From positions 1 through 23,681 of the forward strand of contig JACCSC010000418.1 in assembly GCA_013813215.1 (NCBI GenBank): a DNA stretch of 23,681 nt. The letters run 5' to 3'. This document shows, one piece after another, positions 1-6,891 of the stretch (the stretch's first letter is position 1; each line of letters starts with the position of its first letter). Both the position numbers and the translations under genes were made by a program. This DNA comes from Geodermatophilaceae bacterium. GTDB taxonomy: Bacteria > Actinomycetota > Actinomycetes > Mycobacteriales > Geodermatophilaceae. Under the pieces are notes generated by a model. It did no database searches. It saw only the letters and a list, made by a program, of their open reading frames with translations, and was not told the DNA's origin.

Positions 1-1079
1 AGCGGGTGCTGGACCGGCGGGTGGCGATGGCCGGCAGCGGCGGCGTCGACTGGGCCTTCGGTGAGATCCTCGCCCTCGGCTCGACGCTGATGGACGGCAT
101 CCCGGTGCGGTTGGCCGGCCAGGACAGCCGGCGCGGGACCTTCGTGCAGCGGCATGCCGTGCTCACCGACCGGGTGACCGGCGGGGAGTACACGCCGATC
201 GCGGCGCTGAGTGAGAACCACGCGCGGTTCTGGGCCTACGACTCGCTGCTGTCGGAATACGCCGCGATGGGCTTCGAGTACGGCTACTCCGTGGCCAACC
301 CGAAGGCCCTGGTCCTGTGGGAGGCGCAGTTCGGGGACTTCGCCCAAGGGGCGCAGATCATCGTCGACGAGTTCATCTCCTCCGGAGAGGCCAAGTGGGG
401 GCAACGCTCCGGTGTCGTGCTGCTCCTGCCGCACGGCAACGAGGGCCAGGGGCCGGACCACTCCAGCGGCCGCATCGAGCGCTACCTGCAGATGTGCGCC
501 GAGGACAACATGACCATCGCCAACTGCTCGACGCCGGCGAACTATTTCCACCTGCTGCGGCGCCAGGCCCTGCGCAGCATCCAGCGCCCGCTGGTCGTGT
601 TCACCCCAAAGTCCCTGCTGCGACTGCGGGCGGCGACCTCGAGCGTCGAGGACTTCACCTCGGGCACCTTCCGGCCCGTACTCCCCGACTCGGGTGTGGC
701 CGGCAAGCAGCTGGACCCGGTCGGTGTCCGCCGCGTCCTGCTGTGCAGTGGCCGGATCGCCTACGACCTGCTCGCACACCGCAGCGACAACGGGATCACC
801 GACGTCGCGGTAGTCCGAGTAGAGCAGCTCTACCCGATGCCTGACTCGACCCTGCCGGCGGTCCTGTCGGAGTACCCGGACACCGCGGAGCTCGTCTGGG
901 TGCAGGAGGAACCGGCCAACATGGGCGCGTGGTCCTTCATGGCGCTGCACCTGCCCGAGTTCCTGCCGGGCCGAGCCCTGCGCCGCGTCTCCCGGCGGGC
1001 CTCGGCCAGCCCGGCCGCCGGCTCGGGGAAGGTGCACGAGCGCGAGCAGAACGCCGTGGTGACCGCGGCGTTCGACTAG
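1..1079 (+). CDS. kgd: 2-oxoglutarate decarboxylase/dehydrogenase E1 (Kgd/SucA), C-terminal part
   Basis: This is the 3' end of a large thiamine-diphosphate enzyme of the TCA cycle; the reading frame is already open at the window edge (frame begins at base 3). About 358 residues are visible, covering the transketolase-type pyrimidine-binding domain and the C-terminal E1 domain. Clear family signatures are GQDSRRGTFVQRHAV, the FEYGYS-ANP-LVLWEAQFGDF block, LLLPHGNEGQGPDHSSGR-ERYLQ, and the late segment RIAYDLL...VVRVEQLYP-P and VWVQEEP-NMGAW. In actinobacteria this protein is the multifunctional Kgd (decarboxylase, carboligase and E1o with a fused E2-like domain); the N-terminal parts lie outside the window, so the fused architecture is inferred. 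It ends with TAG at 1077-1079, only 3 nt before the DUF6104 gene, so the two are probably co-transcribed. Confidence 0.95.
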   Translation, partial: RVLDRRVAMAGSGGVDWAFGEILALGSTLMDGIPVRLAGQDSRRGTFVQRHAVLTDRVTGGEYTPIAALSENHARFWAYDSLLSEYAAMGFEYGYSVANPKALVLWEAQFGDFAQGAQIIVDEFISSGEAKWGQRSGVVLLLPHGNEGQGPDHSSGRIERYLQMCAEDNMTIANCSTPANYFHLLRRQALRSIQRPLVVFTPKSLLRLRAATSSVEDFTSGTFRPVLPDSGVAGKQLDPVGVRRVLLCSGRIAYDLLAHRSDNGITDVAVVRVEQLYPMPDSTLPAVLSEYPDTAELVWVQEEPANMGAWSFMALHLPEFLPGRALRRVSRRASASPAAGSGKVHEREQNAVVTAAFD

Positions 1080-1082
1080 CGC

Positions 1083-1262
1083 GTGTATTTCACGGACAGA
1101 GGCATCGAGGAACTGGCCGAACGGCGCGGTGACGAGCAGGTCGGCTTGGCCTGGCTGGCCGACCGATTGAGCGAGTTTGTCGACCTGTACCCGGACTTCG
1201 AGGTGCCGGTGGACCGGTTGGCGACCTGGCTGGCCCGCCTGGACGTCGACGACCTGGAGTGA
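1083..1262 (+). CDS. DUF6104 family small protein
   Basis: A 59-residue acidic protein starting at GTG 1083 with the sequence beginning MYFTDRGIEELAERRG and ending in LARLDVDDLE. The pattern (YFTDRGIEEL...W-A--L--FVDL-PDFE-PV-RLATWLARLD) is what I recall of the DUF6104 family, found downstream of kgd in actinobacteria. Function is unknown. It lies 3 nt after the kgd stop, and its own stop TGA (1260-1262) overlaps the GTG of the following ATPase in a GTGA junction, so translational coupling of kgd-DUF6104-ATPase is likely. It has no signal peptide, membrane segment or cysteine motif. It is too short to be picked up by many gene finders, but the codon usage and family match make it convincing. 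Confidence 0.85.
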   Translation: MYFTDRGIEELAERRGDEQVGLAWLADRLSEFVDLYPDFEVPVDRLATWLARLDVDDLE

Positions 1263-1978
1263 GCGGGGGCGTTCTGTCGCGTGTCGAGGTCCGGCCGCGC
1301 GCCAGGTACGACGACGGGGACTGGTACTGGCAGGTGCCCGCCGTAGGCCAGCTGCAACGCGAGGGTTTGGACCTCGCGCCGGTCACCGTGCTGGTGGGTG
1401 AGAACGGCAGCGGCAAGTCGACCCTGGTGGAGGCGATCGCGGCGGCCTGGAAGGACGGGTTGACCGCGCAGGTCCATCACTGGAGCCCCGGGCCGGGACC
1501 GGACGACGCTGACCTGCACCGTCACCTGCAGCTGATCGGTGAGCGCCCGCCGCCGCAGGGCGGTTGCTTCCTGCGGGCGGAGTCGATGTACGGGCACTTC
1601 GGCGGCATCGACGCCTCGGAGAACCTGCTGCGCTCCGTCGGCGGCCGGCTCAACGCCCGCTCGCACGGCGAGGGCTTCCTGGCCTTCATGGACACCCGGC
1701 TCACCGAGCGCGGCCTCTGGGTGCTCGACGAGCCGGAGTCGGCCCTGTCCTTCCGGTCATGCCTGCGGCTTCTCAGTCTGATCGTCGCGCTGCGCGACGG
1801 TGGCTCCCAGGTGCTGCTGGCCACGCACTCGCCCGTGCTCGCCGCCGTACCCGATGCGCAGATCCTGCAGCTGGGCGGCGACGGGATCACCGCCTGCGCC
1901 TGGGAAGACCTCGAGCTGGTACAGGACTGGCGGGACTTCCTCACCGCGCCGCAGCGGTGGCTGCGCCACCTGGTCTAG
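1259..1978 (+). CDS. Stand-alone AAA/ABC-type ATPase (SMC-like nucleotide-binding domain)
   Basis: A 239-residue soluble ATPase. Walker A is GENGSGKST at residues 47-55, a signature-like stretch SHGEGF is at about 135-140, Walker B is WVLDEPE at about 154-160, and an H-loop histidine lies in LLATHSPVLA at about 190. This order fits the AAA_21/AAA_15 group of ABC-like ATPases without membrane domains, commonly annotated as ATP-binding protein. The GTG start at 1259 overlaps the stop of the DUF6104 gene by 4 bp. The sequence between Walker A and the signature is short, so it lacks the long coiled-coil arm of SMC or RecN. No partner transporter is present. The substrate or process is unknown; cytosolic location is inferred from the absence of hydrophobic segments. 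Confidence 0.8.
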   Translation: MSGGVLSRVEVRPRARYDDGDWYWQVPAVGQLQREGLDLAPVTVLVGENGSGKSTLVEAIAAAWKDGLTAQVHHWSPGPGPDDADLHRHLQLIGERPPPQGGCFLRAESMYGHFGGIDASENLLRSVGGRLNARSHGEGFLAFMDTRLTERGLWVLDEPESALSFRSCLRLLSLIVALRDGGSQVLLATHSPVLAAVPDAQILQLGGDGITACAWEDLELVQDWRDFLTAPQRWLRHLV

Positions 1979-2017
1979 CGGCGCGCCCGGGCGTCGCCGG
2001 CCTGCGAGCATCCTGGG

Positions 2018-2647
2018 ATGAGGCTCTACGCGCAGACGCCCGCCCGGCGGACCAGTCAGCTGATCGGCGACGTCGCCGTGCTCGGCTGGTGCGTGGTGTG
2101 GATCCTGGTGGCCCGCGCCGTACACGGGCTGGTCGAGCAACTTGCCGGGCCCGGCCGCACTCTGGAGGGGGCCGGCCGCGATCTCAGCTCGAGCATGCGC
2201 GAGGCCAGCGGCGTCGTCGGGGACGTGCCGGTGGCCGGGGACGCGCTGCAGGCACCGTTCGACCTGGCCGGGGACGTCGGCACGAGGATCCAGAACGCCG
2301 GGCTGGCCCAGCAGGACGCGGTATCCACCCTGGCGGTGTGGCTGGCGATCGTGCTGGCCGCCATCCCGATCACCTGGGCCCTGTGGCGCTGGGTGCCGGC
2401 GCGGCTGACCTGGATGCGGGAGGCCACCGCCGCGCAGGCGATGATCGACGACGTCGAGCTGTTCGCCGTACGGGCCTTGGCGCACCGTCCGCTGCGGGAG
2501 CTGGCCACCCTCGGCCCGGCACCGGCCGCCGCGTGGAAGGCCGGCGACCCGACGGCCACGGCCGCCCTGGCCCGGCTGGAGCTCGCCTCCCTCGGGCTGC
2601 GGCTGCCGGGCGGGCTGCAGTTGCCAGCGGATCCGCGTCTCCCGTGA
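2018..2647 (+). CDS. Two-helix membrane protein of unknown function
   Basis: A 209-residue protein with two predicted transmembrane helices, at about residues 16-38 (GDVAVLGWCVVWILVARAV) and about 105-127 (STLAVWLAIVLAAIPITWAL). Between them is a roughly 65-residue loop (LAGPGRTLEGAGRDLSSSMREASGVVGDVP and onward) of amphipathic character; the remainder after the second helix is a soluble tail rich in alanine and leucine. I do not recognise a named family. It follows the ATPase gene by 39 nt on the same strand and could belong to the kgd operon. A CATCCT hexamer lies just 3 nt before the ATG, too close to serve as a -10 for this start. Downstream lies the decayed interval. Confidence 0.7.
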   Translation: MRLYAQTPARRTSQLIGDVAVLGWCVVWILVARAVHGLVEQLAGPGRTLEGAGRDLSSSMREASGVVGDVPVAGDALQAPFDLAGDVGTRIQNAGLAQQDAVSTLAVWLAIVLAAIPITWALWRWVPARLTWMREATAAQAMIDDVELFAVRALAHRPLRELATLGPAPAAAWKAGDPTATAALARLELASLGLRLPGGLQLPADPRLP

Positions 2648-2681
2648 GGTGCCTGTCGGAGGGAGGTGGCAAGTTGGCGCC

Positions 2682-2907
2682 GTGCCCACGTACACCCTGG
2701 CCCAGATAGAAGCAGCCCTGCGTACGTCGTGCAGGTCGGACGCCCGCCACGCAACAGCGCTTCCTTGTGGGACGTGCTGGCCCGCGGCCAGTGGGCCACA
2801 ATCGTGACTTCCTGGTCCACGACTCGGGGGCTGCCCGCAGCTGGGCCGAGGTGTACATAGCGCGGCGTGATCGCTTCCACAGCGCTGAAAGACTATTGGC
2901 CGGCTGA
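2682..2907 (+). pseudogene. Frameshifted remnant of a YunG-like gene
   Basis: A GTG at 2682, after a GGAGGGAGG ribosome-binding sequence at 2659-2667, begins VPTYTLAQIEAALRTS, but this frame stops at TGA 2805-2807 after 41 residues. Two other frames continue recognisable sequence: LARGQWATIV (about 2777-2806) and LVHDSG...WAEVYIARRDRFH, ending at TGA 2905-2907. Read together these follow the order of YunG-type proteins as I recall them (L--IEAALR-SW ... NPARGQC--TALVVHD--GG ... AEV). At least two indels plus the loss of the expected Trp and Cys residues would be required. The pieces are short, so this is a tentative reading. The decayed state agrees with the damaged gene immediately downstream. 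Confidence 0.35.
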
Positions 2908-2927
2908 GAGGGTGGAGGGGTGGACTC

Positions 2928-3521
2928 GTGACGGGTTGCCAGGCCACTGTCTTTGACTTCCGGCTTCGCGGGTGGCCGGGCCGGGCGCCGGTGTGGTACG
3001 GCATCAACGAGGACCCTGCGCGGTGGGGGTTATCCGCTGCTGAGGCTCGATTCTTTGGTCGAGGTGTCTCGGGGTTTCCCGGTGGTGCAGGCCGAGGTCG
3101 AGCACGACGCGCAGGGTTATGGTGCCGTACTGGCCTGGATTCAGGTGGTCCACATGTTCGACCTGGACACCGGGGAAAGCAGCGCTCCGGTCGATCTCGC
3201 CCCGCAGCTGGCAGGACTCGACCTGCCCTACCTCAGCTTCGGCGTCCGGCCCATCCTGTTCGACGCCCCGAGCACGACCAGCCGCAATGTGGACTGGGAC
3301 GCCGATGCCTTTCTCGTGGTCACCCCGGACGGGTTGATGACCCGCCGAATCCAGCCGCTGGTCGGCTTCAGCTGGGGCTACGGATTCGTGACGGCGAGCC
3401 GAGCTCCGTTCCACAGCAAAGGGCCAGCGGCACCTCCTGGTCGCGCGACCGAGACTTCCTGGCCGACCAGCATCCGTCGTGGACCTTCGAGAACTCCACT
3501 GACGAGACCGCATGGGGATAG
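2928..3521 (+). pseudogene. Hypothetical protein gene disrupted by two compensating frameshifts
   Basis: A GTG at 2928 with a good ribosome-binding sequence (GGAGGGG, 2914-2920) starts a frame that reads ...GINEDPARWG. At a run of five G's (about 3025-3029) the conserved sequence jumps one frame, continuing YPLLRLDSLVEVSRGFPVVQ and ...VDWDADAFLVVTPDGLM, up to VGFSWGYGF near 3390. There it jumps back to the first frame, giving RDGEPSS...WSRDRDFLADQHPSWTFE and a stop at 3519-3521. Removing one G and restoring one base near 3390 yields a continuous protein of about 197 residues resembling a family of actinobacterial hypothetical proteins that I know only as uncharacterised. Alternatively a TTG-started open frame 2953-3570 (205 residues) could be translated with aberrant ends. 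True mutation and sequencing error in a homopolymer cannot be told apart here. Confidence 0.6.
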
Positions 3522-3540
3522 TCGAACCCCGGATGGGCGG

Positions 3541-3572
3541 TTAGCTCGTCGGCCGCCGACGAGCACCTAGTG
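3541..3572. repeat. Palindrome-containing direct repeat, copy 1
   Basis: The segment begins TTAGCTCGTCGGC and contains a perfect inverted repeat with 10-bp arms and a single central base (3544-3564). It is repeated imperfectly at 3768-3800, where the same bases form the 3' end of the glycosyltransferase gene. Copy 1, read on the minus strand, would also encode RPTS and a TAA stop, so it may be a stray copy of that gene end. Confidence 0.6.
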
Positions 3573-3598
3573 CCGTGACAGCGAAGGTTTGCCTCGTA

Positions 3599-3629
3599 CG
3601 ATCGATGCGCCGGCCGGCTCCGTCGATCG
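3599..3629. repeat. Inverted repeat CGATCGA / TCGATCG in the non-coding interval
   Basis: Seven-bp arms at 3599-3605 and 3623-3629 flank a 17-nt GC-rich centre that itself contains GCCGGCCGGC. It lies in the gene-free stretch 3571-3767 together with the larger hairpin at 3652-3704. I see no coding potential here. Confidence 0.4.
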
Positions 3630-3651
3630 GGGCTCTTCGACCCCCCTTTCC

Positions 3652-3704
3652 CATCATTGGAGGCTGTTCCGGTCAGATAGCGACCAGAAGACCCTCCAAT
3701 GATG
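3652..3704. repeat. Long hairpin with 12-bp perfect outer stem
   Basis: CATCATTGGAGG (3652-3663) and CCTCCAATGATG (3693-3704) are exact reverse complements. Inside, TTC-C-GGTC (3667-3674) can pair with GACC-A-GAA (3682-3689) around a 7-nt loop, leaving a small internal loop. The element is distinctly less GC-rich than its surroundings. It could be a terminator for the damaged gene upstream, a structured RNA, or a small mobile palindromic element; there is no T-run directly after the stem. Confidence 0.6.
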
Positions 3705-3767
3705 CGATTTCGGGAGTCGTGTGCCCGGGGCGGTCACGGCACTAGGGGCAATTGGCCTAGGGGGCGC

Positions 3768-3800
3768 TTAGCTCGTCGGCCTGCCGACGAGCGCCTGGTG
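3768..3800. repeat. Palindrome-containing direct repeat, copy 2
   Basis: This is the second copy of the repeat at 3541-3572. The 10-bp arms (3771-3780 and 3783-3792) are identical to those of copy 1, with a 2-nt centre. It covers the last codons and stop of the glycosyltransferase gene on the minus strand, so here the hairpin could also act as its terminator. Confidence 0.6.
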
Positions 3801-4895
3801 ACAGAGCACGACCGGGTCGGCGGTGGCCACGGCTCGGGCGATCTGCCGCGCGTTGGCGGCGTACTCCCGGTCGCCCAGCACCTTGTCCACCGCCCGGCGG
3901 ATGCCGTGCGGGCTCACCCGGCGCAGGAGGACCGCGGCGCCAAGGGCCTCGGCGCGGCGAGCCAGCGCCAGCTGGTCCCTGTCGCCGGGCACGAGGACCA
4001 GTGGGACGCCGGCCATCAGCGCCCGTACGAGTACACCGTGCCCTCCACCGGTCACGATCACCGAGGCATGCGCCAGCAGCGGCTCGATCCGGCCGACGCC
4101 CACGGTGGCCCACTGCGGGACCGTCTTGGTCCAAGGGTCCAGGACGACGCCGGCGACGCGCAGCCCACGCAGGCCGGCGAGAGCGGCGTCGAGCAGGCCC
4201 GCCTTGTCGGTGGCCGCTGTGGACGGGCAGACCACGGCCAGGGGCTCCGAGCCCTCCGGTTCGCGCAGGTCGTGCTCGGCCGGATCCCAGGTCAACGGGC
4301 CGACCACGCTGGCGTTGTTCGGCCAGTCCGGCCGTGACGGTTCCAGCGCGGGCAGCGTCGCCACCAGGTGCAGTAGCGGCGAGGATCCCTCAGGTGGCAA
4401 CCCGATCGCCCTCCGCGCCTCGGACAGCACGCGCTGCGACCGACGGTGCATTGTCGGGCGGGAGCGCTTGCGGTCGCGGGAGCCGGCGGCGCGCCGGTTG
4501 CGGCCCAACTGCGCGGCCTGCCCGCTGAACATGAGGGGATGCGGGTGCAGCTGCGCCCACGGCAGGTCGAGCAGTTCGGCGGCGAAACCGCCGGCCGGCG
4601 TCTTGACGTCGGCCACGACCAGATCGGGCCGCAGGGCCTTGAGCCGGGCGACGAGCGCGGGGGTCATCGCCGCAGCGCCGTCGGGGCTGCGATAGACGAG
4701 TTCCTGCGTGCTGCCCGGATCGCCGGTCAGTCCCGGGAGTTCCTCGGCCGGTACCCCGAGCTGATCCAACCGTGGCAGCCAGCGGCTTCCCGTCAGCAGT
4801 ACGACCCGGTCACCGTTGGCGACCATTCCGCGCGACAACGCCACCGCCGGAAACGCCCGCGCCGGGTCCGGCCCGGCCACGATGGCCACGCGCAC
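3768..4895 (-). CDS. MGT/UGT-type glycosyltransferase (GT-B fold)
   Basis: A roughly 375-residue protein with two Rossmann halves. The N-terminal acceptor half opens with VRVAIVAGPDPARAFPAVAL and the first repeat GDRVVLLTGSRWLPRLDQLG. The C-terminal donor half carries IEPLLAHASVIVTGGGHG, then ALMAGVPLVLVPGDRDQLAL, which matches the nucleotide-sugar site of the macrolide and UDP-glycosyltransferase families (conserved G-HG and D-Q). The segment at about residues 140-165 is unusually basic (RNRRAAGSRDRKRSRPTMHR), which could bind membrane lipids. I chose GTG 4895 because AAGGAG lies 5 nt upstream; a GTG two codons earlier abuts that Shine-Dalgarno. The gene is divergent from the dTDP-sugar epimerase, suggesting a deoxysugar donor, but donor and acceptor cannot be read from sequence. 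Its 3' end lies in a palindromic repeat. Confidence 0.8.
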   Translation of the reverse strand: MRVAIVAGPDPARAFPAVALSRGMVANGDRVVLLTGSRWLPRLDQLGVPAEELPGLTGDPGSTQELVYRSPDGAAAMTPALVARLKALRPDLVVADVKTPAGGFAAELLDLPWAQLHPHPLMFSGQAAQLGRNRRAAGSRDRKRSRPTMHRRSQRVLSEARRAIGLPPEGSSPLLHLVATLPALEPSRPDWPNNASVVGPLTWDPAEHDLREPEGSEPLAVVCPSTAATDKAGLLDAALAGLRGLRVAGVVLDPWTKTVPQWATVGVGRIEPLLAHASVIVTGGGHGVLVRALMAGVPLVLVPGDRDQLALARRAEALGAAVLLRRVSPHGIRRAVDKVLGDREYAANARQIARAVATADPVVLCHQALVGRPTS

Positions 4896-5014
4896 GTGCA
4901 CTCCTTCGCGCTAGCCCGAACTCGGACACGTACCCAGAGTGACACGGCGCAGGCGACGCCGAGACCCACCGCATCACCTGGACGGGCCCAGACCGCGGGA
5001 CCTACCCGATCGGC

Positions 5015-5020
5015 TACCGT
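5015..5020 (+). promoter_or_regulatory. Putative -10 element before the epimerase gene
   Basis: TACCGT fits the actinobacterial TAnnnT -10 pattern and is 10 nt before the ATG at 5031, predicting a leader of only a few nucleotides. I see no convincing -35. The same kind of spacing recurs at several other genes in the window. Confidence 0.4.
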
Positions 5021-5030
5021 CCGAGGCGAC

Positions 5031-5648
5031 ATGGATGTGCGCGAACTGGCTGTTCCCGGGTGCTTCGAGTTCCTGCCCACTGCCCACCACGACGCCCGTG
5101 GCAGCTTCCTCGAGTGGTTCCGAGCCGAGGACTTCGTTCATACCCTCGGTCATCCCTTCACGCTGGCCCAGGCCAACCACAGCGTGTCACGCCGCGGGAC
5201 GCTGCGCGGTGTCCATTTCGCGCTCGTGCCGCCGGGGCAGGCCAAGTACGTCTATTGCCCGCGCGGCGCGATGCTCGACGTGGTCCTCGATCTGCGGGTC
5301 GGCTCGCCGACGTTCGGGGTGAGCGACTCGGCTCGGTTGGACGAGGTGGAGCGGCGGGCGATCTACATCTGCGAGGGCGTGGGTCACGCGTTCCTCGCCC
5401 TGGCCGACGACAGCGCGCTGACCTATCTGTGTTCGACGGGCTACGCCCCGTCGCGGGAGCGCACCGTCGACCCGCTGGATCCCGCCCTCGCCCTGCCCTG
5501 GCCGGCCGACGTCGAGCTGATCCTGTCCGACCGTGACCGCAGCGCGCCTACATTGGCGGCCGCAGGTGCGGCCGGTGAACTGCCCTCCTACGACGAGTGC
5601 CTGGCCTGGTACGCCCGGCTGCGCGACGGAACAGGGAAAGCCGGATGA
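5031..5648 (+). CDS. rfbC: dTDP-4-dehydrorhamnose 3,5-epimerase family (RmlC/RfbC)
   Basis: A 205-residue cupin enzyme that would epimerise C3 and C5 of a dTDP-4-keto-6-deoxy sugar. Family landmarks are RRGTLRGVHF with the catalytic His at residue 62, QAKYVYCPRGAMLDVVLDLR with Lys72, GVGHAFLAL, TYLCSTGYAP (Tyr132 and Tyr138), and LSDRD with an Asp at 169. These agree closely with the His62-Asp169 dyad, Lys72 and Tyr132 of characterised RmlC proteins. Length is slightly above the usual 180-200. No rmlA, rmlB or rmlD is in the window, so it is an orphan here; it may serve antibiotic-type or cell-wall sugars together with the divergent glycosyltransferase. Its TGA overlaps the ATG of the next gene (ATGA). 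Confidence 0.88.
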   Translation: MDVRELAVPGCFEFLPTAHHDARGSFLEWFRAEDFVHTLGHPFTLAQANHSVSRRGTLRGVHFALVPPGQAKYVYCPRGAMLDVVLDLRVGSPTFGVSDSARLDEVERRAIYICEGVGHAFLALADDSALTYLCSTGYAPSRERTVDPLDPALALPWPADVELILSDRDRSAPTLAAAGAAGELPSYDECLAWYARLRDGTGKAG

Positions 5649-6232
5649 CCGGCCGGCTGCTGCTGCTGCGCCACGGTGAGACCGAGTGGAGCGCCGGCGG
5701 GCGGCACACCGGACGCACGGACATCCCACTGACCGCGGCCGGGGAGGCGCAGGCCCGAGCCGTCTCCGGGTCGCTGGCGGCCTACCGGCCGGTCCGCACC
5801 CTGACCAGCCCTCGCACCCGCGCCACGGATACCGCCCGGCTGGCCGGCTGCCGCGACGTGCAGACCCTCGACGACCTCGTCGAGTGGGACTACGGCGACT
5901 ACGAGGGTCTGACCAGGGAGCAGATCCGCGGGCGCGCCCCGCAGTGGACGGTGTGGACCGCCCCGTCGCCCGGCGGGGAGACCGCGCCGCAGGTGCTGGC
6001 CCGGGCCGACAGGGTGCTCGACACCATCCGGCCCGACCTGGCGCGCGGAGACGTGCTGCTCGTGTCACACGGCCACTTCTCCCGCGTCCTCGCCGTGCGT
6101 TGGCTCGACCTGCCCCTGACCGCGGCGGCCGCACTGCACCTGGCTACCGCCTCGCTCTGCGTGCTGGGCGACGACCGCGGAGTCCCGATCATCGAGCACT
6201 GGAACCTCCCGAACCCGGCCGATCGATCGTGA
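5645..6232 (+). CDS. Histidine phosphatase superfamily protein (phosphoglycerate mutase-like)
   Basis: A 195-residue protein with the branch-1 histidine phosphatase core: LLLRHGETEW with phospho-acceptor His10, a TSPRTRATDTA arginine motif at about 54-64, the acid residue in DLVEWDYGDYEG (Glu80), and the second catalytic His in LLVSHGHFSR (His142). It is expected to remove phosphate from a small metabolite; the compact size and absence of mutase-specific insertions favour a phosphatase over phosphoglycerate mutase. It overlaps the epimerase stop by 4 bp and its own TGA overlaps the GTG of psd by 4 bp, so the three genes are translated as a unit. The natural substrate is unknown. Confidence 0.85.
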   Translation: MTGRLLLLRHGETEWSAGGRHTGRTDIPLTAAGEAQARAVSGSLAAYRPVRTLTSPRTRATDTARLAGCRDVQTLDDLVEWDYGDYEGLTREQIRGRAPQWTVWTAPSPGGETAPQVLARADRVLDTIRPDLARGDVLLVSHGHFSRVLAVRWLDLPLTAAAALHLATASLCVLGDDRGVPIIEHWNLPNPADRS

Positions 6233-6864
6233 GGATCGACGGGGCGGGCTTTCCGTTCGTGGCAGCGTTCGGCGTACCGGCTGTGGTGCTCGTGGCAGGT
6301 CGGCGATGGCGGCTGGCGGTGCCGGTAGGCGCGTTGGCCGCCTTCATGGCCGCGTTCTTCCGGGACCCCGACCGGGCGTGCGATGGCACCCCGCCCGGTG
6401 CCGACGAGGTTCTCGCGCCGGCCGACGGGGTGGTCGTCGTGGCCGGTAGGCCGGAACCGCGGGTCGCGCCCACCGGTGACTGGCAGCAGGTGAGCATCTT
6501 TCTGAGCCCGCTCGACGTGCACATGAACCGCACGCCGTACGGGGGCCGGGTGGTGCGCACCGAGTACCGGCCGGGCCGGTTCGCCGCGGCCTTCACCGGC
6601 GTCGCGGCCACCGACAACGAGCGCACGGAGGTGTGGCTCGCCGGTGACGGCGGCCGGACTGTCGTGTTCCGGCAGGTGGTCGGCGTGCTGGCCCGCCGGA
6701 TCGTGCTGCGCGTCGGTGAGGGTGCACAGCTGCGGGCCGGTCAGCGGATCGGCTTGATGAAGTTCGGGTCGAGGATGGACGTCTTCGTACCGCGGGACTG
6801 TACGGTCGTTGTCGAGCGAGGTGACCGCGTCCGCGGGGGTGAGACCGTCATCGCCAGATGGTGA
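6229..6864 (+). CDS. psd: Phosphatidylserine decarboxylase proenzyme
   Basis: A 211-residue, short PSD-A-type enzyme that converts phosphatidylserine to phosphatidylethanolamine using a self-made pyruvoyl group. The self-cleavage site is the Gly-Ser pair in LMKFGSRMDVF (about residues 180-181); other family landmarks are FFRDP, LAPADGVV (Asp66), and IFLSPLDVHMNRTP (His98). A hydrophobic N-terminal region (about residues 6-44) would anchor the beta chain to the membrane. The GTG start at 6229 overlaps the upstream TGA. pssA follows 27 nt downstream, giving a two-step phosphatidylethanolamine pathway from CDP-diacylglycerol. Length and motifs look intact. Confidence 0.93.
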   Translation: MRIDGAGFPFVAAFGVPAVVLVAGRRWRLAVPVGALAAFMAAFFRDPDRACDGTPPGADEVLAPADGVVVVAGRPEPRVAPTGDWQQVSIFLSPLDVHMNRTPYGGRVVRTEYRPGRFAAAFTGVAATDNERTEVWLAGDGGRTVVFRQVVGVLARRIVLRVGEGAQLRAGQRIGLMKFGSRMDVFVPRDCTVVVERGDRVRGGETVIARW

Positions 6865-6891
6865 GCGGACGAACCACCAGCAGGGGTGTGC

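Noticed and set aside
1757..3007. Long minus-strand open frame (416 codons)
   Set aside because: Antisense to the ATPase and membrane protein genes; rich in Pro, Gly, Arg and His with no domain, so a shadow of GC bias.
3535..3575. tRNA-like 5' end (GGGCGGTTAGCTC followed by GAGC)
   Set aside because: The start mimics an acceptor/D-arm, but there is no anticodon stem, no T-arm and no matching acceptor 3' strand downstream; the pairing is the palindrome of the direct repeat.
3699..4337. Plus-strand open frame of 212 codons over the glycosyltransferase 3' half
   Set aside because: Shadow of the minus-strand glycosyltransferase, with no domain and a start inside the hairpin.
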